DNA from: Enoplolaimus lenunculus
Taxonomy: Eukaryota > Nematoda > Enoplea > Enoplida > Thoracostomopsidae
Direction: 5' to 3'
DNA length: 64,000 bases
NCBI GenBank assembly: GCA_030248215.1
Contig: JASANG010001679.1
Location: forward strand, 184,181-248,180
The notes under the pieces were generated by a model. The model was not told the origin of the DNA. It made no database searches and worked only from the letters and a program-made list of their open reading frames with translations. This document shows, piece by piece, positions 34,613-47,000 of this stretch; position 1 is the first letter of the stretch, and every line of letters begins with the position of its first letter. The position numbers and the translations under genes were made by a program.

Positions 34613-35949
34613 AGATAATAAACTGAAAATTTTTCGCTTAAATACAATAACCAAGGGTGTTACCAAGGAGTTTCAGGTCAACTCCACCAATTTGGGACTA
34701 TAAAATTTATGGATCGTCTACTCTATACTGCACGCACTTGTGGAAAATTTTTTCCACAAACTCCTTTGAAATAGGGTGCAAATCAACGCTGTTGCGACAG
34801 CCTTGGTGCATTAAACAACTAAAAACTAACAGTTGTTTTGGCCCACACTCCCTTGTACTTCCTTTTGGACAGAACAATAACCTTTATGGGCTCAGGACAA
34901 TAAGGTACTGTAGCAATACACTTTGTGCATTTGCATATTTTATGCCGGTAATCTATGGATTTCTCCTAGTTAGTTTTAAGGGACTCGAGACAATAAAATA
35001 TGGTGTCTCGCGGGTGAGGACAAAATCATTGGTGGATAAACTGTGTACCGTTTGTCCGCACATCAAAATGAGAACCTGCTGACATTGTATAATCGAAATC
35101 TAGATAGTGCGTAAAGCGGCGTCCTGGCAAAGGAAGAGAGAAACATTTTATTCAAATAAAGTAAACTGTGATAAATCGTGGGAGCATTGTTAATATATGA
35201 GTCCGTCCATATTTACCCTAACACGTAAGTAGTCTATATAAACGGAGTATTGCGTTCATAAAGCCGATGGTTTTAGCTTTTATTTGCGAGGAAGTAAAAA
35301 ATAAAATTCTGGCACCGCAGAGCAATGCTTCTCGTCGTCAGAATTCTGATAGCGAAATTTTTTATCAAAACATCTGGGCTTGACCGCCATGTCCACCCAC
35401 GATCTTTAAATTTATAACAAAATAAACCTTATTGTGTCTCACTGCAGCACTAGAATTGTGCCAATCAATGCTAAATAGCGCGCCGGTAAAGTAACAAATT
35501 TTACAAACAACAGGTACTGGTTAAAAGTGCTTCGCTAACTATAAAGTGTTTCAATAATGAATGATTAGTGTGGAAGTTTTGAAAAAGTGCCTATATATGC
35601 ATCATATTCTCGATGAAAAGCATGAAATTAGATCTAATTTAATCTTGAAAAAATTATTTTGAATTCTGATGCAATCTTGTGCCAATGTTACGCTAAGGGC
35701 TGTCCCATTGTCCTGGACAGCAATATACCACAAGTACACACATTAAATATAATTGGGACAGCACGACAATTGAGGCAGTCAGTACAGTACAATGGGGACA
35801 GTGAAGACGGTTGGGACAGCTGGGTCAGTGAAGACTATTTGAAATAGCATCGTCCTTACCCTTTAGGCTCAGGAATACCTTATACTTTTGTTACGGTCCT
35901 GTTCTATACATTGGCTCAAATTTTTAAATAAGCGAAATGTTAAAGTTTG

Positions 35950-36123
35950 GGCCAATGTAAAGAACAGGGGCGGAACAGCATTATAAGCATATTCCTCCGC
36001 CTAAACCCACGAATGAGCACATTTCTAAACCTAAGCCAAGCAAAAAATATTATAAGTCTAAAGCTTTAAGCTTACTCATTTCTAGTCCCACAGAAAAACG
36101 TTCCGCCTCTTATCTTCACATAG
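35950..36123 (+). mobile_element. Tel-1 MITE copy, telomere-like core decayed
   Basis: GGCCAATGTAAAGAACAGGG and CGGAACAGCATTATAAGCAT open the element, and GTCCCACAGAAAAACGTTCC then CTTATCTTCACATAG close it. The hexamer core is reduced to a few variant units. Flanks AAAGTTTG and AAACTTTC agree in 6 of 8. Confidence 0.65.
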
Positions 36124-37836
36124 CACAAACTTTCAAATATATTTTGCAAATCTTACAAAGTATAACTACCGAAATTGTCGTAACCACCAGCTGAAATTCA
36201 ACCGGATCCGGAGGCAGACCTTCGGTGGTACACTGTTAAGTAAAATTTCCAATATTTCTTACCAAACCGAAGGAGAAAATACATGCGTTTGATGCATTTT
36301 TCCAGATTTTTCTACGTAATTTATCCACTTTTACAAGCTATACCGACTGTTCTAATATTATTTAAGTAACAAACCGAAGAACTTGAAGTAAGCATTCTGT
36401 CCGTTGTCCTAGCTAAACGACACAATGCAATTTTCTAACCAAGCCCCACCCTTTATACCGGACCAAGAAAAAACTAATTATTTGTATTTTCCATTTTTCT
36501 GTTTTTCAATACAAAACCTATGCTTTTGATTTAAGAGTAACTGATCGAACTCCTGGTACATATCAGGGTGGCACCGCGTTTACGATTTAACCGAATCCGA
36601 ATCCACTGCTAGTTTAACGAATCCGAATCCTGAATTTTGCAAATTTCAGTTATACCTATAAATTGTTTCAGAATATCAAAGCAATGCCCGCTACATAACT
36701 TTTAAACGTTAATATATTTCGTGTTCGACATCACTTTTGAGATTTGTGACCTGAAACAAAATTTTTTTATTAATATAACAAGATATTTGAAGTTTTTATT
36801 GTTTGAAACTGAAAAAACATATTGCCGAACACTGTTGGACTCGGTTTTTTCACAACCGAATCCGAACCACAAGTTTTTGCCGAAGCCGAACCGTTGTAGC
36901 CCCCCTGGTACATAAAAAGGCCGATAGCATGTATATTTGAAAAATGAAATGAAAAATTGTTTTCTAACATTAAAATCTTACCTTTTTTTCCTAAATTACT
37001 TCTAAAACTTTCCCATAAGAAAAAGCTGTCCTATAAAATTTTTGGAATAGTTATGCATGTTGTATTTGTTCGATTTGAAATATAAAAGTGAATTTCATCC
37101 AATCTTTACTCAAACTGGAAATTTTGTCCACTCTTAATACTGATAATTATTGAAAATCACAATACCTATTCAGCTAACGAACGTAGTAAATTTATGTAAG
37201 CTAAGCTACCAATGATAATCCATAAAGTTTATTTTTAAGCAAAACTTAAACTTAGACACAGAAAACAAAACATTACAAAAATAACAATACAATGTTTTGA
37301 ACAGCTGTCGTGCTGCTGTTCTTCAGTATCAATACGAATGGAAAACACAAGCCGGTACATCAGATTTTAAAAGGACGGCGGCGAGTAAAAGAAAATTAGG
37401 TCAGTAGAGGTTAATAACATGGTACCCTGCGAATAAAATTGCGGCGTAATACAACACAACAACTGCCTATGTCCACGATTACATTCGCTAACTTTTAGCT
37501 TCGAATAAACCTAAATAGCATGATTCCAACTGCAAATAAATTTTGCCGGAACTAAAAGAAGAACAGAAATAGAAGTTTTGGCACAACACTGTAAAAATTC
37601 TGGTTCCTAGGTTCTGCAATGCCAGAATACGAATTCCGGCGCCTATACGGAAAATAGATCATGCGTTGTTTACCATTTTTGATGGAAGTGTCAATAAAAT
37701 TAATTTAGTGAGATGAACATCTCTTGCCATAGCAGAACTCCAATTGTACACTTTTTAAATTGTGCGCGCAGGCGCCTATGCTGCGGTACATTGGTTAGCG
37801 AGGGTGAAATCAATTTACTTTTTTATGAAAAGTTTA

Positions 37837-38034
<198 letters not shown>

Positions 38035-38823
38035 TTATGCATAAATTTATATATCTACATATTTGCCATAACGTAATTTTAAGATTTAAACTTCAATAAA
38101 GAGTACGTTTATAAAAATTATCTGGACTCTTCTGGTATGGAGGGCGGGTCACCACATGCCACATGTGCCTGAGGGATACTCCCACAAAAAATTGGAAGAG
38201 GTGAGGTTATTTGGTTAATATGATCAGAAAATTAAACACTCAGTACAAAATTTTATGCTTGGTACTTATATACGCATTATTACATGATTCCAGACCTGTA
38301 CCATCACACACTTCACAGAAACGCACCCAGGGCATTTAACATCCATAAAATATGAGTTTGGAGACTGAACCAGACGTTTCAGTTTGTGTTTTCGTTTTTC
38401 AGACTCCGGATCGGGATGCAGCAAATCACGCGCGAGAGGCATTCTTGAAATTACTTATTAAATAATAATATAGCAAGTTTGATATTAAAATATTTAATTT
38501 CCCACTTTTGGAAATATAACCTGTATATGCGGTTATGAATAACTTTCTGATTTTTTTCTGAAAGATATAAATGTCTATGTATGCATTATGCAACATACAC
38601 GGAAAGTCTGCCTGAAAATGGATGGGACTAAACACTTCATTACTTGCACAATTTATTTGTATTAACCATCAAACGCATTTTTCAGAACGATGTCAACAGA
38701 TTTTTAATACTAGGAATTTGTAAGTATGTGAGACATACTTGTCCTTGTGCATATGCAATAAATGCAGTGCACATTGTGGTGTACGGTTGACAGATATAGT
38801 CGACGAAAAAGGCAGTTGGAGAG

Positions 38824-38990
38824 GCGGGCTACGTGGCGCAGTGGTAGGGTGCTCGCTTAAGGATCCATAGGCTGAGAGTTCGATCCCTGCGCTAGCCCGC
38901 TTTTCCAGCTGCTGAGTAAAAAGGTCTGATGTCCCGGCTCCTACCTTGACTGACAGAATTCATGTGAAATCCTGCAAACGCCCTACCTTC
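38824..38990 (+). mobile_element. tRNA-derived SINE (or tRNA pseudogene)
   Basis: GCGGGCTA (38824) pairs with TAGCCCGC (ending 38900). Between them TGGCGCAGTGGTAGGGTG matches an A box and GAGTTCGATCCC a B box, at normal spacing (73 nt). The anticodon stem and T stem pair poorly, so this is not a working tRNA. A non-tRNA body with CTTTTCCAGCTGCTGAGTAA and GACTGACAGAATTCATG follows, as expected for a SINE. The 3' end is uncertain. Confidence 0.6.
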
Positions 38991-40935
38991 ATACTGCGGC
39001 TATTAGTTTCAAGAAAACCAATTCGCCATAAAATATTATCCGCGCCGAACATACCGGAAAATCCCGGAACCTGATGTTATGTAATAAAAACCAATGAATT
39101 CTCCGTTTCACAAAACATATGGGCACAGATTTGCATATCGTCCTATGTAGCATTTATTTAGAAATCGTGTTGTATTGAATAAGTTCCAATGTGTGTAGAC
39201 AGCAAAAATCTCAATGTTCAACGTACGTATTGTAAAACACAAATTAGCACTGAAAAATTCATTTGTAACTAGTATCGGAAAACAAAACTGCGAGGACCTA
39301 AAGTTCTTTGCTGATGCCACCTGGTCATACAAATTATTTAACTCTAGGCTAATATCAACCTGTCGAACATGTTCTACAATCGCTCGCCATAGTGTGCAAG
39401 CGTTGCGCAATTAACTCAAACAAAACCGTTTACGCTATAATCGACAATACGTACTAGCTATGGTACAAAAGGTAAGTTTACATAATTATGGAAACCTAAC
39501 CCCAACTCAGGGTGCAAGTATGCAGAAAACACTTCTTTGTTCTTATTGTTGCTGCATTGCGTACAATCCGTACAACCCAGGCATGCAATGTAGTGAATCT
39601 GGAACACTATTTATGGAAACGTGAATACGGCTTGCTTAAATTTATAAAATTGGGTCGAAGATGTACGCTCCTAATTTGTGATCTTTCTGAGTTTGCTGAT
39701 TACACTCAATACACCTTTCTGTTATGCAATTTTAATCCAAAAGAAAATTTGCGTTACATTTTACAGCATAACATGAACGCGGAACTGTACACTTACCCGT
39801 TTATCATAATTTGGGGTTTATGTCCCCTACTCCCTTTTGTATACGTCCCTCGAAAGTTCGCTGGCGAACTGTTGCGAAGCCGGCAGCGGCTTTGATTAGT
39901 TATCTAGTGGTACTGCGAAATATCACTCTCAAACTCACAGCTTTGTTGCTTGTGGTTTTCAACCCCACTAAAGTTTTATATATAAAATAGCATTTAGGTT
40001 AGCATTCAATTGGACCTTTTAATATTTTATATCTCAACTCATTTCTGTTTAGAACCACTTTATGGTGGTAGAACAAACTGAAGTTTTATTTTAAATAACC
40101 AAATCATTGCTAAAGTAGTAATGGAAATAAATTGATATATTCTATAAATTATACGTAACAACATAGCTAGAATATTATTTGGCATGGTGACGTTCCTCGA
40201 TATAACTGTCTGCTAAAAATGCTATTAGGCATAATGTCGAACGCCAACCAGTGACTATATTTTAAAATGCGAATAGCCCTATCGCCTGTTGGTGTCTTGT
40301 AGATGTTAGGTGAAACTGTTAGAGTACACGGGCAATCTTTGGTGCTACTTAAGCACCCGGAATTTCATGTTGATGTGAAGTCAACTAATTAGGTGTGTTT
40401 CATTTGCTCACCAGATCTGGATTTTGGAACCCATATCAAGTAATTTTCGGCAGGTATGTTTGCCACAAATGCGACGGTGATGATTGGTCAGATGTAGTCG
40501 TGAAATTCATGTTTAAAACGCTTGAAGTCATTCGCGTGAAAAATTGTCATCCACTGCGCTAAAATGGATAGTGAAAAGTGGGTATCTGTTGCAGTCAAAC
40601 TTGTTTTGCCACAAGCAAAACTTGTGTTGTCTGTTTATTGTCATATTGCCTAATTTGCAAACGTTATTTTACTGAAATTATATAATTAGAGAATGAAATT
40701 CTTGTTTTAAAATCCAGACAGGAACTTCCATATTGACCACTTTATAATTGAAAATATACTGACAACAAGTGCTTCTGATAAGTTTCTCTCGTCGTCGATC
40801 GTGAATGAGCTCAGTGTTTTGTGTTCAGAGGCTTGTCTTTTTGAAAATAACTTAAATTATGTTTTTAGTTTGAGCATAATAGTCTTAGTTAACTTTATTC
40901 CAAATGCAACCTAGGTAACGTCTATTTCTCTTCAC

Positions 40936-40937
40936 AG
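40936..40937 (+). promoter_or_regulatory. Candidate 5' UTR splice acceptor of SLC12A9
   Basis: TATTTCTCTTCACAG is a strong acceptor 69 bases before the ATG at 41007. It could receive a spliced leader or an upstream untranslated exon. A GTAAGT donor near 39473 could belong to such an exon, but this is speculative. Confidence 0.4.
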
Positions 40938-41006
40938 AGAACGTTGCTTTAAATAATATTTACATCAAATGCGTAAATACATAGATTGAATTTGTTGGGC
41001 GTCCTA

Positions 41007-44000
41007 ATGGCAAATCCAACTGAAATCATTCCTGACGAACCGCGTGTGGAAATAAAACGTTCAATGGGAAGTAACAGCCAGAGTTACGGGGCGGCAACTC
41101 CAACCACTGCGGTTTCAGGAGGTCCACCATTGTCTAACGCTACCTCCACAACATCAATCAGTGGCGGCGCAATGCCTTCAGATATAGGCAATGGAATTAC
41201 GGTTAATTCCACTAATATTGAATCCGGAGGTGCAATTGGTGGCAGTAGTTTTGTTGGCGGTAATGATGATGCGCCATTAATTGGAAGCCAAAGTAAGGGT
41301 GCAACGAAATGAATTTACCTTTACTGTGTGTTACATGCAATCGTAACTCTGATCAGTATTTTGTGCATTCGTATTAACCAAACATTTTATCGGTATCCTC
41401 GCTTCACCTCTTTGTTTATTGTTAGTTTTCGTGTAGTTGCACCCTAACTATGGAGTGTGTTTTTTCTAAACCGTACAGCGTAGCTTACGGAGAGATTGTT
41501 AAATTAATATAACTACATTTGTTACCTCTTTTGTATGTAATTAATGAAGAAAACTTTTATTTTTTGATCTGGAAGTTCGGTTCTAAAAATTTCTTTATGT
41601 AAAATGTAAACGTTTCACGTTTGTGAAGAAATTTCTCCGGTCTTACCAGCAGCTTGGTTATGTATTATTAAATTTTGATTTGGCAGCAATCTGAATAGAA
41701 TTTTGCAACAGGTCAGTAACACTAGGTGTGCAATTTGACGCTAAAGCACTAATATACTGTTTCGCTTGCAATAATTTTAAGCTTATACTGCGTACAATTT
41801 TTCAGTGAGTTTACCGTCGTGCACTCCCAGTCTTAATATTTATCGGTTAAGAGTTAAGGCGCAATACTTTGATTATTAGGATTTTCTTCTATATACGTAT
41901 ACGTATATACCTTGTGGTGTATAACTTTCTTAGTGTCTCAACTGGTGCACGAGAGCTCGCAGACTTTATTTTGTTTTCTCTGCTGTTTAGGGGTTAACCG
42001 GTTGTCAGAGTACCGGGAAAAATTTGCTTTTGCATCGAAACTGGATGCTCACGTAAACCACGTACTCCATTATATAAGTCGAGAAATTTTCGTTCTGCCC
42101 TTTATTCTTCTCGGCAAATTGTTGTATTTGCAAGCAATCCGATTGTGTTTTACCGGATTTTGAAATTCGTTGCCCGATGTTGATTTTGCGCATATTAGGA
42201 AAGCCTGACCTGTATATCCGGTCACTTTTTTTATTTGTTCGAGCTTTTCATCTTTCCGGTTTGTAATGTACTATTGTTTTGGACGTAATTGTCTACATGC
42301 CTCTTTACTAAGCTTTATGATTCGCTCAAGCTTCTATCATAAATCAGAATGTTACGTAACATATCTTATCTAGCGCAGATTATTTCATTTTTGCATCCTG
42401 TTGTATGCGTATAAGCATTTACGTTCCGCATAAGCTACCGATACAACTATGTTATGTTAGGTAATTATACCTGGTTGCGTCTTTGAAATTATACTAGGAA
42501 TCTGATTGCTAGTTTCGTCGTAATTGAAATTTCGTCTTTATTTCGTCCTGGCCTAACAGTGTCCCGCTAAGTGTGCTGCATTTTGGTTTTTATTTGCTTG
42601 CTGACCATTTCGTAATCTGTTTTTGTGCGGGCGCTGTTGGATAAGTCCTTAAATTTCAAATTTCAATAACATGTTGTTGTTACATGTTTGTTCTCGTTCG
42701 TTGTATTCGCCAGTGGCTTTCGTACTAATACGTTCGGCGCTTTACCTTTCCGGCACTAACATTCTAGATTGCTGGACATTCGTAGATGTCTAAAGCTACA
42801 CTTATACGTAATGGAGTAGATGAAAAGCTGCCATGCCATGGTTGAACAGACCACATGTGATGATTTTGGTTCTGGTATACGAATCTAGTTTTTTTGCTGA
42901 ATCGGACCTGAGTTCATCTTTCCATCGCTGCCTTATTATAGAGTAGAAAATGGTAATGCTATTTTTAGAGAAAAACTATTATTTGTCGATTTTTATAGCG
43001 GGAGTTGTTTGTCGCAATTTGCTTATATATTTTAGGAAGTTTTTTCCAAACACTCACTGGGTCCAGAATGGCGCATAGTAGCCATAGCACATCGTCTGAT
43101 CGCGGAAGACGAAACGGTTTATCCACATTCAACGGCGTCTTTGCACCCGTTGCAATGTCCATGTTCAGTGTTCTTTTGTTTTTGCGTATGGGTGAGTTAC
43201 TGAGTAAATGTATACATATGTGATTTGTGAAGAGGCTGAACTGCACATACGTGCTTGAATTTGTTATTATCAATGCGAGATGTTTGTTCTCACGAGTTTG
43301 AGTAGAAACATTTATGTTTTGTTAGCCGTTACATTGACACATGCTTGCACTTATGCTTACAGAGCTTTGCCTGAATTACGTTTTTCAAGCGTTGGCTTCG
43401 ACTTGTATAAGTTGGATGCCAAATATATTCTAGGATTTGTTGTTGGTCAGTCTGGTATATTGGTTACAATTGGACAACTGTGCTTAGCATACTTAATTGT
43501 TTGTTTGACGGTATTTTCAATGTGCGCAATATCAACGAATGGAGCCATAGAAGGAGGCGGTGTGTATTGTAAGTTGACATGTGTTGCAGGGATTTTGTAT
43601 TAATTTACTTTGCGGATTTTATATGTCTGGGCATTCGCTGGGTCGCGGTGGAGTGGAGGGCATCAACAGGGGGACTTTCTCAGTTGCAGGGGGGTTGCAG
43701 ATTTTTGAATAAAGGGTCAGTTGCATTTTGCCTAAAGTGTTACTGCAACAACCCGAAGTGGTGTGTGATAGTTTTTTGTCGGGGAATCCACAGATTAACT
43801 GTTATAACTGGGCATTCAAAAAGCGCTATGTGCTAATACAATCAACATGCAAGATTTGCAAGTTTTCTTAAGTGATCACTAACAGTTAGTGGTAATAGCA
43901 GTTATGTGTTTTTGCTTTCGGAATTTATAAGTAAAATTTTGATCAAATGGAATATTTTGAGTAATAGGGGCTTCTGATGGATTTTCTGAGTTGCGGGAAT

Positions 44001-47000
44001 GCTTGTTCGGTTTTGGCGCTAGGTTTCTCAGCAAAATTATCGCTCGTTGGAATACTTATCGTTAGCTTAGGAGGTGATAGTAGTCATTATTGCATGCCTA
44101 TCCCTATCTATAAATATAGGTATTAACAGCAATATCTTCCTTTATCTCATATTTGTGATTCAAGTGTCCTTCGTTCGGATGTTGCGGAGCGGATGCCCAC
44201 TACGCTTTATTGGCGGTAGCACGAAAAAATTTATACCTGAATTACAAAACATAAAGGCCCGTTCAACCCGAAAAAATCCTGGGATGATGTTTGATTATAT
44301 ACTGCTATGTTAACTATTATTTCATAAACGATTACGTAATTCTACAACATTGCAGATATGATTAGTCGAGCATTGGGGCCGGAGTTTGGTGGCAGTATTG
44401 GGGTGTTGTTCTTTATAGCGAACGTGTTCTCTTGTGGAATTTATGTTGCTGGATTTCGCGAAGTGCTTGTGAACAATTTAGGCGTGGGTATGTAATTTTT
44501 TTACAGATTCTATGTTTTAAGCAAAACATCTCTAATTCCTCTTATACATTAGATGGATGTCATAGTTTGTTATTCGGCTGCTTATTGAGGTACGTACTGC
44601 AAAACATGCTCAGTATGGTAAATTTCTAATGTTAAGCAATTTACATTTTTTACAACAGTGTTTAGATAATGAAACGTGCAAATATCCAATAAATACTGAG
44701 TCGGCCCCCGCAGGCTCTCTTAATAATCGAGCATAAAGTGACGAGTAATCGAGTTGAAAAAATCTAAAACAGGAACTTTGTCGGTTAGTGACAACCAATA
44801 AAATGACAGTAGTCATAACCCATAAAATGATAGGTTAGCTAGTTGAAGAAATTAAAAAATCCGCTTTGTTCACCTTTTATTGTACATTACTATACAACGC
44901 ACAGTTTGTTCTTATTATGTATTGCAGGCACAGGTCCGGATTTGCTCCCGCAAGGTCGCTGGTGGTTTTTCTTGTATGACTTTTGTATCGCAGTAATCAT
45001 TCTTAGCGTATGCATGGTTGGAGCTGGTTTGTTTGGCCGTACTTCGGTGTTGTTTCTCGTGATCGTTGGCATCACATACTTATCGTTCTTGATTAGTTTG
45101 ATCGTTAGGGTGAGCGTGCGTATAGTGTGTGATATAGACACAGTTCTTTACAAAAGGAGATAATCATTGCGTCGTTTTGTAAGTTTAATCTGGGCCTTAT
45201 GCGGCAAATAACAAAAATACTAGCTGATTTGGCAGCGTTGCGATATATTGCTTGCTTTTTTGAACAATTTGATGTTCATAGAAAACTTTTTATCTTAATC
45301 ATGCAGCATAGCTACATTTGGGGTTAAATTTGAAAAATGTAAGTCTGTGACTAAGATTAGCTAAGTAACAAATTAGTCCAAGGCTCAAGCTTACTCTATT
45401 GACCAGAGGAAAAACAGCCTTCCCAAATACATTACCCCACTCGCAGAACAGAATTACAAACTGTAAGCGCAAAACTATGAGAAGCTATTTTTTCAGAATC
45501 ATCAAATTCCAATTCCCATTCCGTATGACAATCCGATATACGATCATTATGATAATGGTTCTTTAACAAATGTTACAATTACAATGAATTACACAGGAAT
45601 CCGACAGGTACGCCTAACACATCAAGATTATTAGTGTTTTTATATGGGTAAGCCTGGTATTCACCTGCCTTCCATATTTTTTACGACTGTAGTGATGTTT
45701 GAGACAAGTCGCGTTTCAAATGGAACATACAGATGTTCCGTTCAGGGCACGACGTACGCATATCTGCGATGAAATGAAAAAGTTGAGGCAGATGTTTTTG
45801 TCAAAGATGATATCTACCATGGATGGGAGATTCAGCCTCAAGTCTCGAAAATTCCTGAGACTCGCGTAGTCTCAGTGTCAGTCTCAGTCTCAGCTTTTGA
45901 AAACTCTCAGGTTTAGAAACTGAGACTCCGGTGTCGATGCTATCCAGGACTGCCAGTTGTGGCAAATTGTTCATTAACTGTTTATAATTTCTATAGCAAA
46001 ATTTTATGCTCTGTCATAACATAGATATATGTGTTTGACTGAAGTAAATGCAGTAGTTGCTTTGTTTTAGAGCATGCAAGATTTTCATTTATCAACAAGT
46101 GATTGAGCATAGCACACAACTTTTAGTAATACTATTCGCGTAAAATATAAGTTGGTGTAAGTAGAGAAATGTCGAGTAAGCAATAGCTGGGAATTGTGAT
46201 GAGCCAATACAGTATACTCGCTGGGGTATTCACCTGCCTTCCATATTTTTTACGACTGTAGTGATGTTTGAGACAGGTCGCGTTTCAAATGGAACATACA
46301 GATGTTCCGTTCAGGGCACGACGTAAGCATATCTGCGATGAAATGAAAAAGTTGAGGAACAAGTGATTGAGCATAGCACACAACTTTTAGTAATACTGTT
46401 CGCGTAAAATAAAAGTTGGTGTAAGTAGAGAAATGTCGAGTAAGCAAGAGCTGGGAATTGTGATGAGTGAATACAGTATACTCGCTGGTAAATGTATATT
46501 TATGAAATTTCAAATATTATAAAGTTTTTAGTGCAAAATCATGCGATATTAAGCGTATCACTATCAGAATGTAATAAGATTTCTGTTGCAGTGCAATTTT
46601 TATTATGCGACATCGGTCTGTCTCTCTGATATGTGATTGTTATGTGTGTATTTTGGGCCAAATGAATATACCGTATTTACGTTATTTTCCTCTTCAATCT
46701 TGTATTGTTAATGTTTTTTGAGCTGAATAGGACCTTCAGGATTCGTGAATTAGAATTTTCTGAAATGGTTCGGTGTTGAAGCAAAAATTTTTTTGAGACT
46801 CTAAAAAGTCTCAAGTCTCAGTCTCAACGTTTTCATTGAAGACTCCCATCCCTGATGTCTGCACTGTCTGCAAATAAACATGTAAACGACAAACTGTCTA
46901 TATGTATAACTGTCGCTCGGTATGCTGTACTAATGTACTAGAAACGTTTTATTGTTTCAGGCAACATTTCGTGAAAACTTGTATCCAAAATATGGCCTCG

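Noticed and set aside
34657-35082. 141-residue open frame
   Set aside because: No domain, no splice partners, and ordinary low-complexity neighbours. It may be a decayed repeat but cannot be supported.
38826-38898. Possible functional tRNA gene
   Set aside because: The acceptor stem is good, but the anticodon and T stems are broken and a SINE-like body follows.
39512-39895. 127-residue open frame upstream of SLC12A9
   Set aside because: No recognised motif, start from an upstream ATG-like codon only, and no matching splice partners. It looks like chance in AT-rich DNA.
42005-42193. Minus-strand open frames opposite SLC12A9 introns and exons
   Set aside because: No coding motifs; the plus-strand gene model explains the region.
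45819-46853. A single 1-kb transposon with ATGGATGGGAG/CTCCCATCC ends
   Set aside because: The duplicated A and B segments straddle these borders, so the two GAGACT-rich pieces are better explained as separate fragments.
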